Assembly (NCBI GenBank): GCA_934675575.1
Contig: CAKUQQ010000006.1
Coordinates: 1 to 64,000 of the forward strand
Direction: 5' to 3'
Length of the DNA: 64,000 nucleotides
Source: an uncultured Muribaculaceae bacterium
GTDB taxonomy: Bacteria > Bacteroidota > Bacteroidia > Bacteroidales > Muribaculaceae
The notes beneath the pieces were generated by a model, which made no database searches, was not told the DNA's origin, and saw only the letters and a program-made list of their open reading frames with translations. A program made the position numbers and the translations under genes. Positions 54,590-63,946 of the stretch are shown piece after piece. Every line of letters begins with the position of its first letter. Within the stretch, counting starts at the first letter, position 1.

Positions 54590-56608
54590 TTACCAGATGA
54601 TAACTCTGTCTTCCGGAGTTCTATACATCTTGTCACCCTCTTTCACATCAAAAGCCTTGAAGAAACTGTCGAGGTTTCTCACGGCCACATTCACGCGGTT
54701 AACGCCAAGCGAATGTGGGTCGGTCTTGGTGCGACGCAATATTTCTTCTTTTGTGATGTTGGCAGCCCAAACGTTCGCATAGCTCAAATAGAATCGCTGG
54801 TCTGGCGTAAATCCGTCTATTTTCTCATCGCCCTTTCCTTGAGCCGTTTTCTTAAATGCGCTGTACGACACGCGCAGTCCGCCATGGTCTGCAATGTTCT
54901 CACCCAGCGTGAAGCGTCCGTTGGCATGAACGGTGTCGGCCACAATCACTTCGCTGTATTGGTTGGCCAGTTTTTCGGCAAGCACCTTAAACTTGTCAGC
55001 ATCGTCCTTAGTCCACCAGTCCACCATGTTTCCGTCTTGGTCAAAGTTTCTGCCCTGGTCATCAAATCCGTGAGTCATCTCATGACCTATCACCACGCCT
55101 ATTGCGCCATAGTTCGACGCATCGTCGGCTTTGGGGTCGAAATACGGTGGTTGCAGAATTCCTGCCGGGAAGCATATTTCATTGGTTGTTGGGTCATAAT
55201 AGGCATTTACCGTTTGCGGTGTCATCTGCCAGCGGTCTTTATCCACAGGTTTGTTGAATTGTGCATACTGGAATTCTGCTTCAAACACCTTTGCGGCCTT
55301 CACGTTCTCCCAATAAGACTTCGTTGCGTCAATTTCCACGCCACTGTAATCTCTCCACTTGTCCGGATAGCCAATCTTCACCGTGAAGCTGTTGAGCTTC
55401 ACAAGCGCATTAACCTTCGTTTTCGGACTCATCCACGACAAGTTGGCTATGTGCTCGCCAAGTGCCAATTTCAAGTTGTTTACCAGCACCTGCATCTTCT
55501 TCTTCGACTCCTCTGGGAAGAACTTGTTCACATAAAGCTCACCAACGGCCTCGCCCAGCAAGTCGTTTGGCACGTTGAGTGAGCGTTTCCAGCGTGGTTG
55601 CATCTCTTTCTTGCCAGAAAGAGCCTTCGAGAACATGTTGAAGTTTGCCGTCACAAAAGCGTCACTCAGATAGTTTGCTGCCGAGTTAACATACTTGAAT
55701 GTCAAGTAATCCCTTATGGCGTCTTCCTTTTCCGCACCCAAAATCTCATTCACTTTCTCAAGCGATTTTGGCTGGCTGACACACGCCTTGTCAACGCCGC
55801 TCAACTTCACTTGCTTGAAATACGCGTCCCAATTAATGTTTGGATATTTCGATTTCAGCTCCGCTATGGTCATGATGTTATATTGCGTGCTGTAGTCGCG
55901 CAGCTGCTCTCTCGTCATGGCCACCTTTGCCAGCTCGGTTTCTATCTTCATGATTTCCTTGGCAGCCTTCTTGGCCTTGCCCTTGCCATATCCAATCAGC
56001 GTGAACAATTGCTCTATGTAGTTCACATAGGCATTTCTCACCTTGGTGGTGTTGGCGTCCTTTTCCAGATAGTAGTCACGGTCGCCAAGCCCAATGCCCG
56101 ATTGGCCCAGATACAATATGTTTACGCTGCTGTTCTTCAGGTCAGCCATCACGCCAGAGTCAAAAAACGGCGACGCTATTCCGTTGTGCAGCCAGCCTAT
56201 TATGCTTGAGAAATCAGCCTTTTTGGCGTTTTTGATTTTCTGCAAATCACCTGCCAGCGGAGTTGCACCCTCTTTGTTCAGGCGCACGCTGTCAAGTCCC
56301 ATTTGATACAGGTCACCCACCTTTTGGGCCAAAGAGCCTTTGGCGTTGTTTGAACCAAGGTTCATGATTAAGTCTTTGAGCTGTGCCCTGTTGTTTTCGG
56401 CAAGCTGGTCAAACGTGCCGAAACGTGCATATTGCGGGTCAAGCGGGTTTGCTTTCTGCCAACCTCCGCACGCATACTGATAGAAATTCTCGCCAGGCGA
56501 AACGCTTGTGTCGAGATTTGCGCGGTCCACCCCCTTGTCGAGGTTGCCGCCATTCACTGCCGCCGACGATAGCAGCAATGAAAACATCAATGCAATTGTC
56601 TTGTTCAT
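54590..56608 (-). CDS. pepO: M13-family zinc metallopeptidase (neprilysin/PepO-like)
   Basis: Exported oligopeptidase of 672 residues. The signal peptide (MNKTIALMFSLLLSSAAVNG) is followed by the M13 N-terminal domain (about 30-420) and the catalytic domain (about 480-672). The zinc site is complete: VIGHEMTHGFDDQGR gives HExxH and the following Glu is in ENIADHGGLR (ExxxD). The substrate-binding VNAYYDPTTNEICFPAGILQPP is also present. Members cut small peptides in the periplasm or outside the cell. It is 24 bases downstream of the ABC-F gene and may share its transcript; a long-stem hairpin follows. Confidence 0.95.
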   Translation of the reverse strand: MNKTIALMFSLLLSSAAVNGGNLDKGVDRANLDTSVSPGENFYQYACGGWQKANPLDPQYARFGTFDQLAENNRAQLKDLIMNLGSNNAKGSLAQKVGDLYQMGLDSVRLNKEGATPLAGDLQKIKNAKKADFSSIIGWLHNGIASPFFDSGVMADLKNSSVNILYLGQSGIGLGDRDYYLEKDANTTKVRNAYVNYIEQLFTLIGYGKGKAKKAAKEIMKIETELAKVAMTREQLRDYSTQYNIMTIAELKSKYPNINWDAYFKQVKLSGVDKACVSQPKSLEKVNEILGAEKEDAIRDYLTFKYVNSAANYLSDAFVTANFNMFSKALSGKKEMQPRWKRSLNVPNDLLGEAVGELYVNKFFPEESKKKMQVLVNNLKLALGEHIANLSWMSPKTKVNALVKLNSFTVKIGYPDKWRDYSGVEIDATKSYWENVKAAKVFEAEFQYAQFNKPVDKDRWQMTPQTVNAYYDPTTNEICFPAGILQPPYFDPKADDASNYGAIGVVIGHEMTHGFDDQGRNFDQDGNMVDWWTKDDADKFKVLAEKLANQYSEVIVADTVHANGRFTLGENIADHGGLRVSYSAFKKTAQGKGDEKIDGFTPDQRFYLSYANVWAANITKEEILRRTKTDPHSLGVNRVNVAVRNLDSFFKAFDVKEGDKMYRTPEDRVIIW

Positions 56609-56632
56609 AATTTGTTATTTGATTATTCTCTC

Positions 56633-58573
56633 TTATACTTCTACCATTCCGTCAAGCTCCTCTGTGGCTGTTTCCCAGTCGTCCATAAGCTTTTCTCGCT
56701 TTTTGCTTAGCTCGGCATGAGCCATGTATGCCTCTTGCATGTCGCCGTCATTGGCATTGAGCTTGTCTTCCACCGCCTTGATTTCATCATCTATCTTTTC
56801 AATCGCGGCTTCCAGCTCCGACACTTTTTTCTTGCACATGCGCAGCCGCTTCTGCTGCTCCTTTTGCTCCAGATAGTCAGCCTTCGAGTCGCTCATTTGC
56901 TTGTCCTGTGCCACGGCTGCCGGCTTCGTTGCGCTCTGCGTGCCAGCCTCCAGCTCGTGCAGCGACTCTATCTGTTTCTCATACAAAAAGTCGCGTATGC
57001 CGCCCAAGTGCTCTTTCACACTGCCGTTGCTGAACTCATACACTTTCTCCACAAGTCCGTCAAGAAAGTCGCGGTCGTGCGAAACTATGATTACAGTGCC
57101 GTTAAACTCCCTGATTGCCTCTTTAAGCACATCTTTCGACGGAATGTCAAGATGGTTGGTTGGCTCATCGAGTATCAGCAAGTTCACCGGCTGCAGCAAG
57201 AATTTTATCATTGCAAGCCTCGTCCGCTCGCCACCCGAAAGCACTTTCACCTTTTTCTCCGAAGCCTTTCCGCCAAACATAAATGCGCCCAATATGTCAT
57301 TTATCCGCTTGCGTATGTCGCCAGTTGCGGCATTGTCTATCGTGTCGTGCACGGTGAGTTCATCGTCAAGCAACTGGGCTTGGTTTTGGGCAAAATAGCC
57401 TATCTCCACATTATGCCCTATCTTCAGCGTGCCGGTGAATGGGATTTCACCCATAATGCACTTCACCAGAGTTGACTTGCCGGCTCCGTTTTTGCCCACG
57501 AAAGCCACCTTCTCACCTCGCTTTATGGTGAACGTCACATCGTGAAACACCATGTGGCTGCCATAGTCCTTGCGCAGGTCTTGCGCAATCACCGGGTAAT
57601 CGCCGGAGCGTGATGCCGGTGGAAACTTCAAATGCAACCGCGAGTTGTCAACCTCGTCGATTTCTATGCGCTCTATTTTTTCCAGCTGCTTCACGCGGCT
57701 TTGCACCTGCGCCGATTTCGACGGCTTGTAGCGGAATCGCTCTATAAATTCCTCCGTGTCCTGAATCATCTTTTGCTGATTCTCATAGGCGCGCTTTTGC
57801 TGCTCTATGCGTTCCCTGCGCAGCTCAAGAAACTTGGAGTAATTCACCTTGTAGTCATAGATTTCGCCCATTGTTATTTCAATGGTTCTCGTGGTTATGT
57901 TGTCAATAAACGCCTTGTCGTGCGACACAAGCAAGATCGAGCTTGAGCACGTTTTCAAAAATGCCTCCAGCCACTGAATCGACTCTATGTCAAGGTGATT
58001 GGTCGGCTCATCAAGCAGAAACACATCAGGCTTTTTCAGCAGAATCTTGGCAAGCTCAATTCTCATTCTCCACCCACCCGAAAACTCGCTTGTGGAGCGG
58101 CCGAAGTCGCTGCGCTCAAACCCCAGGCCAAGCAGCGTTTTTTCTATGGCGGCCTCATAGTTCTCACTTTGCATTTGCGCCTGCACGTCAGTCAAGTGAG
58201 CCAACTTGTCTATCAAGCCCTGATATTCTTCGCTGTCATAGTCAGTGCGTCTTTGCATCTCAGCATTCAGGGCATCTATTGAGCGAGTCAATTCTTTCAC
58301 GTGGTTAAATGCCTTGGCGGTTTCTTCCTTCACCGTGCTGTCGTCATCAAACACCATGTGCTGCGGCAGATAACCCACCGTCAATCCGTTTGGTTTCGAC
58401 ACCGCTCCAGCGTTTGGCTTCTGCAGCCCTGCTATTATTTTCAGCAGAGTTGACTTGCCTGCGCCATTACGCCCAACCAAAGCTATTTTTTCGTGGTCGT
58501 TAATCACGAAACCTATGTTGTCAAACAGCACTTTGTCGCTGAATTCCACGCTAAGACCTTGTACCGAAATCAT
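56633..58573 (-). CDS. ABC-F family ATP-binding protein
   Basis: A cytosolic ABC-F protein of 646 residues that acts on the ribosome, not a transporter. It has two ATPase domains: Walker A GRNGAGKST, signature FSGGWRMRIELAK and Walker B VFLLDEPTNHLD in the first; GKNGAGKSTLVKC, LSGGERTRLAMIK and LLILDEPTNHLD in the second. The linker between them (about 240-320) is the P-site interaction element, and a C-terminal coiled-coil (about 540-646) is Gln/Lys/Glu-rich, as in the Uup/YdiF group. The ATG at 58573 replaces a TTG one codon earlier. Whether it gives antibiotic resistance cannot be told; general translation factor use is more likely. Confidence 0.93.
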   Translation of the reverse strand: MISVQGLSVEFSDKVLFDNIGFVINDHEKIALVGRNGAGKSTLLKIIAGLQKPNAGAVSKPNGLTVGYLPQHMVFDDDSTVKEETAKAFNHVKELTRSIDALNAEMQRRTDYDSEEYQGLIDKLAHLTDVQAQMQSENYEAAIEKTLLGLGFERSDFGRSTSEFSGGWRMRIELAKILLKKPDVFLLDEPTNHLDIESIQWLEAFLKTCSSSILLVSHDKAFIDNITTRTIEITMGEIYDYKVNYSKFLELRRERIEQQKRAYENQQKMIQDTEEFIERFRYKPSKSAQVQSRVKQLEKIERIEIDEVDNSRLHLKFPPASRSGDYPVIAQDLRKDYGSHMVFHDVTFTIKRGEKVAFVGKNGAGKSTLVKCIMGEIPFTGTLKIGHNVEIGYFAQNQAQLLDDELTVHDTIDNAATGDIRKRINDILGAFMFGGKASEKKVKVLSGGERTRLAMIKFLLQPVNLLILDEPTNHLDIPSKDVLKEAIREFNGTVIIVSHDRDFLDGLVEKVYEFSNGSVKEHLGGIRDFLYEKQIESLHELEAGTQSATKPAAVAQDKQMSDSKADYLEQKEQQKRLRMCKKKVSELEAAIEKIDDEIKAVEDKLNANDGDMQEAYMAHAELSKKREKLMDDWETATEELDGMVEV

Positions 58574-58603
58574 CAATTATCAAATTTGCCCATTAAATTC
58601 TCG

Positions 58604-58611
58604 CAAAGTTA
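58604..58611 (-). promoter_or_regulatory. Candidate promoter (-7 box) of the ABC-F and M13 genes
   Basis: Minus-strand TAACTTTG followed by C, 30 bases upstream of the ATG at 58573. No -33 box with good spacing. Confidence 0.45.
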
Positions 58612-58667
58612 CTAAATATTTGCAACATAACCCTCCCTACTTTTTGTGTCATCGTAGTCATTATACG

Positions 58668-58707
58668 GATTAAGCCGGTCGAACCCATGGGTTCGACCGG
58701 CTTAATC
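58668..58707. terminator. 40-bp perfect palindrome after the GH85 gene
   Basis: A perfect inverted repeat without loop, centred on CCCATGGG, with arms GATTAAGCCGGTCGAACCC and the reverse complement. It lies 26 bases past the GH85 stop; a terminator is the simplest reading, but there is no T run on either side. Confidence 0.65.
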
Positions 58708-58732
58708 AATTAGCGGTATATTATTATGGGAA

Positions 58733-61700
58733 TTACTTCACAATGAATTTCTTGCCGTTGGCAATATAGATGCCTGGGGCGAGCTCCACAAATTCAGAAC
58801 CGTTGAGGTTGAAGTTCTTCACCAAACGACCGTTGAGGTCAAACAAATTCACCTTCACATCTTCTGCACAAGTGAAGATAGCACCGTTCTTCATCGGGCA
58901 AATGCTGAGTTCACCAGCCTTCACATTGTCAACCGATGTTGTGATTTCCTTGTCCCAGTCAAGCACATAAATATACTTGTAAAGTGCTTCATCTGCTCCA
59001 ATAGAATTCGTCAGTGTTAACTTTGCAGTATATACAGCCAATGTGATTTGATCATAACCCCTCTTGTCTGCGCGTTCTTTATTTAAGTTCGGGAAAGTAA
59101 CTTCAGCATAGCCAACATATTTGTCATTAGCTTCATCAAGTTTTGCTTTTTTAGCTCTGATTTTTGCAGGAGCCACATTTGCTGAAGAAGATTGCACAGT
59201 GAGCGAGCCTTCAGCACCACCAACTTCAGTGCCTTCTGTTGCACTTTGAACGATTTTATACTCTGTCGCACCCACTATTTCATAAGCCTCATCAACTTTT
59301 TGCTGGCTGATACCCTGATTGAGGGCTGGATAACCCACAGTTGTTGATGCACTTGCCATTTGTTTGGTTTGTGTGGCACCATCTTCGTTATCTGTAGGAT
59401 ATTGGAAGCGCTGCATCTTTGCTGTCTTACCAAGAGATTCTGCATTATCGTAACCAGAGCTATAGGTGTTTTCAAAATCCCAGAAGCCAACTAATCCTGC
59501 AGTCTTTAAAGTGCTGATATTAATTGTTTTTTTGTCTGTTTGACCATTCTGTGTTCCAGCACTAACATCAACGTCAAGCATTGCGTTCTTTACATCACTT
59601 TCTGAAATAGCTTTGTTGTAGATTTGGAAATTGTCAACCACACCATCAATTCCGGAATAAGCACCCTTTCCTGCAATACCGCCAATCATTATGCTGTTAG
59701 CGCCACTAAATGTACCTTCTACTCCGTCTTTTCCGCCTGTTTCACTAGGTAGATATCCTGTTTTGAAATCCATAAATTTTTCGCCACCACCAGTGGTTGT
59801 CACAAGTTTGCCGTTCACATACAATTTCACAGAAGAGTTTGCTGTGCCATCGTCATTTATTACATACGCAATATGATACCACGCATTTTTCTCTAATTTA
59901 CAATTGCTGTGTTTAAAGTCAACTTGACGTGAACCTGGACCAGGAGATGTTCTGACTGATGTGACAGTTATGTTGCCATTTTGGTCTATTTCAGACCAGA
60001 GCCAACCCCATGCTCTATCAGGCCAGATTTCTTCTTCTGGATTTCTAATGCTTAGCAACGTAGCATTCTTCCCATTAAGCTCTTTAATTTTTATCCAAAA
60101 AGCCACAGTAAAACCTTGGGTATTATTATAAAAATCCAGATTTTCTGTGCTAACACCAAGGGATTTATCTTCAAGAGAGACACCTTTTGACACGGCTCCT
60201 AAGATATTGGATTTAGCCTCAAATTTTAGGGTCAAAGGAACATTCGGCTTAACTTTTATGCCTGCACCTGGCAGTGTTGTCAAGCCATCGGCTTCCAAGT
60301 CGCGTCCAGTATTACCCCATTCAAACTTATATGCCCATCTTCCAGCTGCATTTGCTTTCAGATTTGCCAAATTTGTGCCTTTAGCCGTCTCTTCAGTTAC
60401 AACAGAAATAGCATCACTATTATCGTTGTCAATCGCAACAAACTTCGATATGATTGGTTTTCCTGCTTTTGAATTGTAAATTTGGACAAGCGAAGGCAAT
60501 GTTCTATGTCCGCTATTATCTGTTTCTGTTACCTTTCCATCAATGATGTCTTTAGCATTCTTCGCATCTGTCAAATTCGAGAATACCAACACATCGTACA
60601 TACCATACGGAAGCTCCTTTTCATTGAAATCTGTAATTTTATCATCGCTCGTTGTTGCTGTGCAATCAAATGTCGTGCTTGATGATGAACCATTATTTAT
60701 GAGCACATATTGTTCATCATTATATGCATTTGTGCCGCTCTTTGGTCCGCGGAGCACCCAATACGAAGCTGAATGTATTGGGTCTTTATATCCAACAGTA
60801 AAAGAGTCTCCTCCTGAGATGAAGTCACTCGAAACTGTAATGTCTTCACTGGTTTCATAGGCAACGTCACCATCTTTAACCTTGATTGGATCACTCCACG
60901 CAATGTCTGACTCTGTGGCCATATCAAGGGCTACAGCTGACACACCTATGTTAAGTGTTACGGCAGTTGTAGTTTCTTTGTCGGCAAATTCAGCGTCATA
61001 AGGAGCTTTGAAAAACAAACCAGCCCACGACGTTGTGGAACCCATAAGGGTCACAACTTCTTTCGTCTTGGTTTCCGTTCCTTCTGTATATGTGTATGTT
61101 GTCTTAGCATAGATGTTGAACATCGATACCTTGTGGTCAGCGTTGTAGTGACCGGAAAGTGTACTTTGTTCTTCACCGAGGTGGAAAATGATTTTACCAT
61201 CAAGGCCATACATATTTTTGCCCAATAATTTGGCATCATCAATCTTTATTCCATGATTGCTTGTAGTGAGCGTTTCATTCACATCACCTTTTTTGAAGCT
61301 TTCTATTTCATAAGCGTTGCCATTCGGACGAACGATTGACAATTCTCCAATATTCACATCAAGATTTTCAGCATCTTTGAATTTTAATGCAATTAAATCG
61401 AGGTTGAAATCTTTATCCACCTGGATTTCTTGACGTGTCCATACGCCAAGCTTACCATCTTTTGTGTCAATTTCATTTTCTGCAATTGCAGTTACTGCTT
61501 CGCTTGTTCCCTCCAGACCGCCAAGCATTAAATCGATTTTTGCCGAACCTTTATTTACAAGATAGCTTATGTATATCACATCGCCATGCTGCAACTTAAA
61601 GTTAGTTTTGAAGAGATTAAGCACAGCATCAGTGCTGCTCGTACCGGTTATCCTTAAAGACGAGCCTCCGAAATATGCTTGATTCCAAGCAAATGCGGCA

Positions 61701-63262
61701 GTGAGGCTTGTTGGAACACTTTTGCCATTTAACAATTCATCAGACCACCACCAGCGCCATGTGGGCAAATAGTCCTGAATTCCTATGTTGCTCCACTCCT
61801 CGCGGCTTGCTTGCACATTGTTGTCAAGTTTGCTCTGTCCTTTCCAGTTGAAGAACTTTCCATTACCCAAGTTAAAATATGTGACAAACGGCTCTTTGCT
61901 CAAATCCCAGCTCAGTGTGCTCTGGGCTGCCACGAACTTAGCCATTCCAAAGAACTTGTCATCGGGGTCACTACTCATAGAACTCGTTATTTTCAAGTCT
62001 TCATCTTCTAACAAAGAAGATGGGTTGAACTTACTGCCAGAGAACCAACGTTCAAGCACGCGTTGATAATTTGCTTGGGCAGTCTCTGGGTTTGAGCCAT
62101 TGCTGTTTCTAGTCTCCCAGAACATATTCGAATCATGTCCGGACCAAAGACCAATAGATACACCTTTGTCAACAATATATGGCCAAGTCCCATTTTCTTT
62201 TCCTACCTTATCAGATGTATAGGGTTCCTTTCCTTGCAGGTTAAAACCGGCATACAAGTCAAACGGGTTACGTCCATTATCTATTGCATATTCAACCGAA
62301 GAATTGATGTAATCTTTAGAATATCCATAACTTTTCGTTGTTCCATTCCAGTTATAATTAAAGAAGAATGATGTACGTTTGTTATCTTCTTTTCCGAAAT
62401 AGTCAATTGTAGTTGCATCAATACCATTATCAAATGTTGGAGCCCCAGTTCCATGAATTCCATCATACCAAATGTTTTCGGCAGAAAAACTTGGAACAGA
62501 TTGATTTTTCTGGCTAAAATGCTTTGCAATGGCCTCATTTAAAGACTCAACAATTGTTAACTCTTTTTTATCCTGTGTATACCATTCAGAATTGTAACCA
62601 ATTCCGTCCAACCCAAACCAATCAAGGTATTTTACCGTGCTTGAAGCATTATCATTCAAATCGTTAAACGTGTCCAACCATTTAGCTTCATCACTGGCAA
62701 CCCATTTTTTATTATCTGCATCATACGCATAACCATCTAACTTAGAATTGTAGCCTATAGATGCTTGTGTAGTGACAGCGACTCCATTTTTGTGAGCCAC
62801 ATCGACGAAGTTGCCTGGCACACGCATAAACGCATCAGTCCAAGTGCCCCATGTGCTCACATATTGCCACATCGAGAACATTTCTTCATTATAAAGGCCA
62901 TCAGGTATTGTCGTATATGAAGAGTTAGCCATCGACTTTGAACCAATTGGTGTCCACATCAGCAGCTTTTTGCTGTACTTGGTATAGTCTTTGTTACTCT
63001 TGTCAAACTTCCACCAAGGAATAAAGTCAGGATTCACTTGCGTTTTGGCGTTGTAGAAACGAGCCTTTGGCTTAACACGCGAAATGTAGAAGTTGTCATC
63101 GGGAGAGTATGTATAATTCTTCCACTGTGACACCCTAAATTTACAGCCAGAATCTCCGACATTAATATCACCCGCCTTGAGGTATTGGGCGCTGACATTA
63201 GTTGCCGAGAATCCGAGACATGCTAAGAGCAATGCACTCTTAAATTTGGATTCAAATTTCAT
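58733..63262 (-). CDS. GH85 endo-beta-N-acetylglucosaminidase with LamG and T9SS-like tail
   Basis: A secreted enzyme of 1509 residues predicted to cut the chitobiose core of N-linked glycans. The signal peptide (FKSALLLACLGFSATNVSA) is followed by the GH85 catalytic domain (about 30-480), with the catalytic pair Asn224-x-Glu226 in GLDGIGYNSEW and the WYDGIHGTGAPTFDNGID and KFFGMAKFVAAQSTLSWD segments typical of the family. Beta-rich accessory domains follow (about 480-1000), then a LamG/concanavalin-like domain (about 1070-1270, FYNNTQGFTVAFWIKI to DNFQIYNKAISESD). The last 75 residues form a T9SS type A sorting domain (NLFDLNGRLVKNFNLNG, ELAPGIYIANGKKFIV). The ATG at 63262 opens the signal peptide; an upstream codon at 63346 is rejected. 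Host glycoprotein foraging is the likely role. Confidence 0.9.
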   Translation of the reverse strand: MKFESKFKSALLLACLGFSATNVSAQYLKAGDINVGDSGCKFRVSQWKNYTYSPDDNFYISRVKPKARFYNAKTQVNPDFIPWWKFDKSNKDYTKYSKKLLMWTPIGSKSMANSSYTTIPDGLYNEEMFSMWQYVSTWGTWTDAFMRVPGNFVDVAHKNGVAVTTQASIGYNSKLDGYAYDADNKKWVASDEAKWLDTFNDLNDNASSTVKYLDWFGLDGIGYNSEWYTQDKKELTIVESLNEAIAKHFSQKNQSVPSFSAENIWYDGIHGTGAPTFDNGIDATTIDYFGKEDNKRTSFFFNYNWNGTTKSYGYSKDYINSSVEYAIDNGRNPFDLYAGFNLQGKEPYTSDKVGKENGTWPYIVDKGVSIGLWSGHDSNMFWETRNSNGSNPETAQANYQRVLERWFSGSKFNPSSLLEDEDLKITSSMSSDPDDKFFGMAKFVAAQSTLSWDLSKEPFVTYFNLGNGKFFNWKGQSKLDNNVQASREEWSNIGIQDYLPTWRWWWSDELLNGKSVPTSLTAAFAWNQAYFGGSSLRITGTSSTDAVLNLFKTNFKLQHGDVIYISYLVNKGSAKIDLMLGGLEGTSEAVTAIAENEIDTKDGKLGVWTRQEIQVDKDFNLDLIALKFKDAENLDVNIGELSIVRPNGNAYEIESFKKGDVNETLTTSNHGIKIDDAKLLGKNMYGLDGKIIFHLGEEQSTLSGHYNADHKVSMFNIYAKTTYTYTEGTETKTKEVVTLMGSTTSWAGLFFKAPYDAEFADKETTTAVTLNIGVSAVALDMATESDIAWSDPIKVKDGDVAYETSEDITVSSDFISGGDSFTVGYKDPIHSASYWVLRGPKSGTNAYNDEQYVLINNGSSSSTTFDCTATTSDDKITDFNEKELPYGMYDVLVFSNLTDAKNAKDIIDGKVTETDNSGHRTLPSLVQIYNSKAGKPIISKFVAIDNDNSDAISVVTEETAKGTNLANLKANAAGRWAYKFEWGNTGRDLEADGLTTLPGAGIKVKPNVPLTLKFEAKSNILGAVSKGVSLEDKSLGVSTENLDFYNNTQGFTVAFWIKIKELNGKNATLLSIRNPEEEIWPDRAWGWLWSEIDQNGNITVTSVRTSPGPGSRQVDFKHSNCKLEKNAWYHIAYVINDDGTANSSVKLYVNGKLVTTTGGGEKFMDFKTGYLPSETGGKDGVEGTFSGANSIMIGGIAGKGAYSGIDGVVDNFQIYNKAISESDVKNAMLDVDVSAGTQNGQTDKKTINISTLKTAGLVGFWDFENTYSSGYDNAESLGKTAKMQRFQYPTDNEDGATQTKQMASASTTVGYPALNQGISQQKVDEAYEIVGATEYKIVQSATEGTEVGGAEGSLTVQSSSANVAPAKIRAKKAKLDEANDKYVGYAEVTFPNLNKERADKRGYDQITLAVYTAKLTLTNSIGADEALYKYIYVLDWDKEITTSVDNVKAGELSICPMKNGAIFTCAEDVKVNLFDLNGRLVKNFNLNGSEFVELAPGIYIANGKKFIVK

Positions 63263-63834
63263 TTGTTGATTGATTTTATTAATTATTAAACATTTAAATG
63301 TATTGTTATCTAAAAATCCGGAAAGAAGGCTGCACAAACTAAACACTAAAAATATTCATACCTTCTATCCCGACCGTGTTTATTTTTGGCAACGTTTGTT
63401 TTTAGACATATTGGTTTTATTGCCCCACGTCGCCACCGGAGACATCATTCTGCATCACGCAGTCCGAAAAAGCCCACGGGTTCTCACCCGGCAAAGCCAC
63501 ACGCCTAGTCATGTCCGCACTGTGGCGGCATGGCGCAGAGGGAGAGTCTGCCGTGTGTTAAAAAAGCAAAAAGTATGCAAGCGATATGCGTAGGCGGCAA
63601 CGCCGTGTGCGTATGATTCTGTGAGCCACAAATCCACTCACAGTCAAAAAGTTCTGCCGCTGCTAAGCACGCTATTGCGTACAATTCACCTTTCACCGGC
63701 AAAGTTATGAATAAATTTTAATATCAAAAAATAAAGTTAATTCTTTTTCACCCTTTTTCACCCGCCCCACCCCAACTACACCACACACCATAACACCCAC
63801 ACACACATCACCCCGTGCAATGCACCCAAAGCAC
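63263..63834. other. Non-coding region upstream of the GH85 gene
   Basis: No credible gene. A minus-strand promoter-like element lies near 63700. Downstream of it on that strand are hairpins at 63619-63643 (CTGTGAG arms), 63593-63604 and a GAGA-loop stem (CGGGT/ACCCG, 63477-63490) followed by tgggcttttt. It could be a long GH85 leader or a small RNA that ends near 63470; the sequence cannot tell. Confidence 0.45.
63700..63728 (-). promoter_or_regulatory. Candidate promoter in the GH85 upstream region
   Basis: Minus-strand TTTG (63725-63728), 17-base spacer, TAACTTTG (63700-63707). It would start a leftward transcript of at least 430 bases before the GH85 ATG, or a separate short RNA. Confidence 0.4.
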
Positions 63835-63858
63835 AAAAAAAGAGCCCCGGAGGGGCTC
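63835..63858 (-). terminator. Rho-independent terminator of a leftward transcript from beyond the window
   Basis: A 7-bp GC-rich stem (63842-63848 with 63852-63858, arm GAGCCCC) and a GGA-type tight loop, followed on the minus strand by seven U (63835-63841). Confidence 0.8.
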
Positions 63859-63946
63859 ATATACCGTTTAACCCACGACAGAGGAGCGACAGCTCCGGTC
63901 GTGGGCATAAAGCCACAAAAGAATAACGCGTGCCAAAGGTACGCGT
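63859..63946 (-). ncRNA. Candidate structured RNA, 3' part (right side cut by the window)
   Basis: Directly before the terminator lie two strong hairpins. One has an 8-bp outer stem (63872-63879 with 63898-63905, arm CCCACGAC) and a 5-bp inner stem (GGAGC/GCTCC, 63883-63887 with 63892-63896) with a GACA loop. The other is a 9-bp stem with an AAA loop (63926-63934 with 63938-63946). A reading frame across it exists, but its translation follows the hairpins and has no signs of a real protein. The RNA class is not recognised. Confidence 0.45.

Noticed and set aside
63263..63700. A tmRNA, SRP RNA or cobalamin riboswitch in the region upstream of the GH85 gene.
   Set aside because: The 3' acceptor sequence of tmRNA, the SRP core motif and the B12-box pattern were not found; only unassigned hairpins are present.
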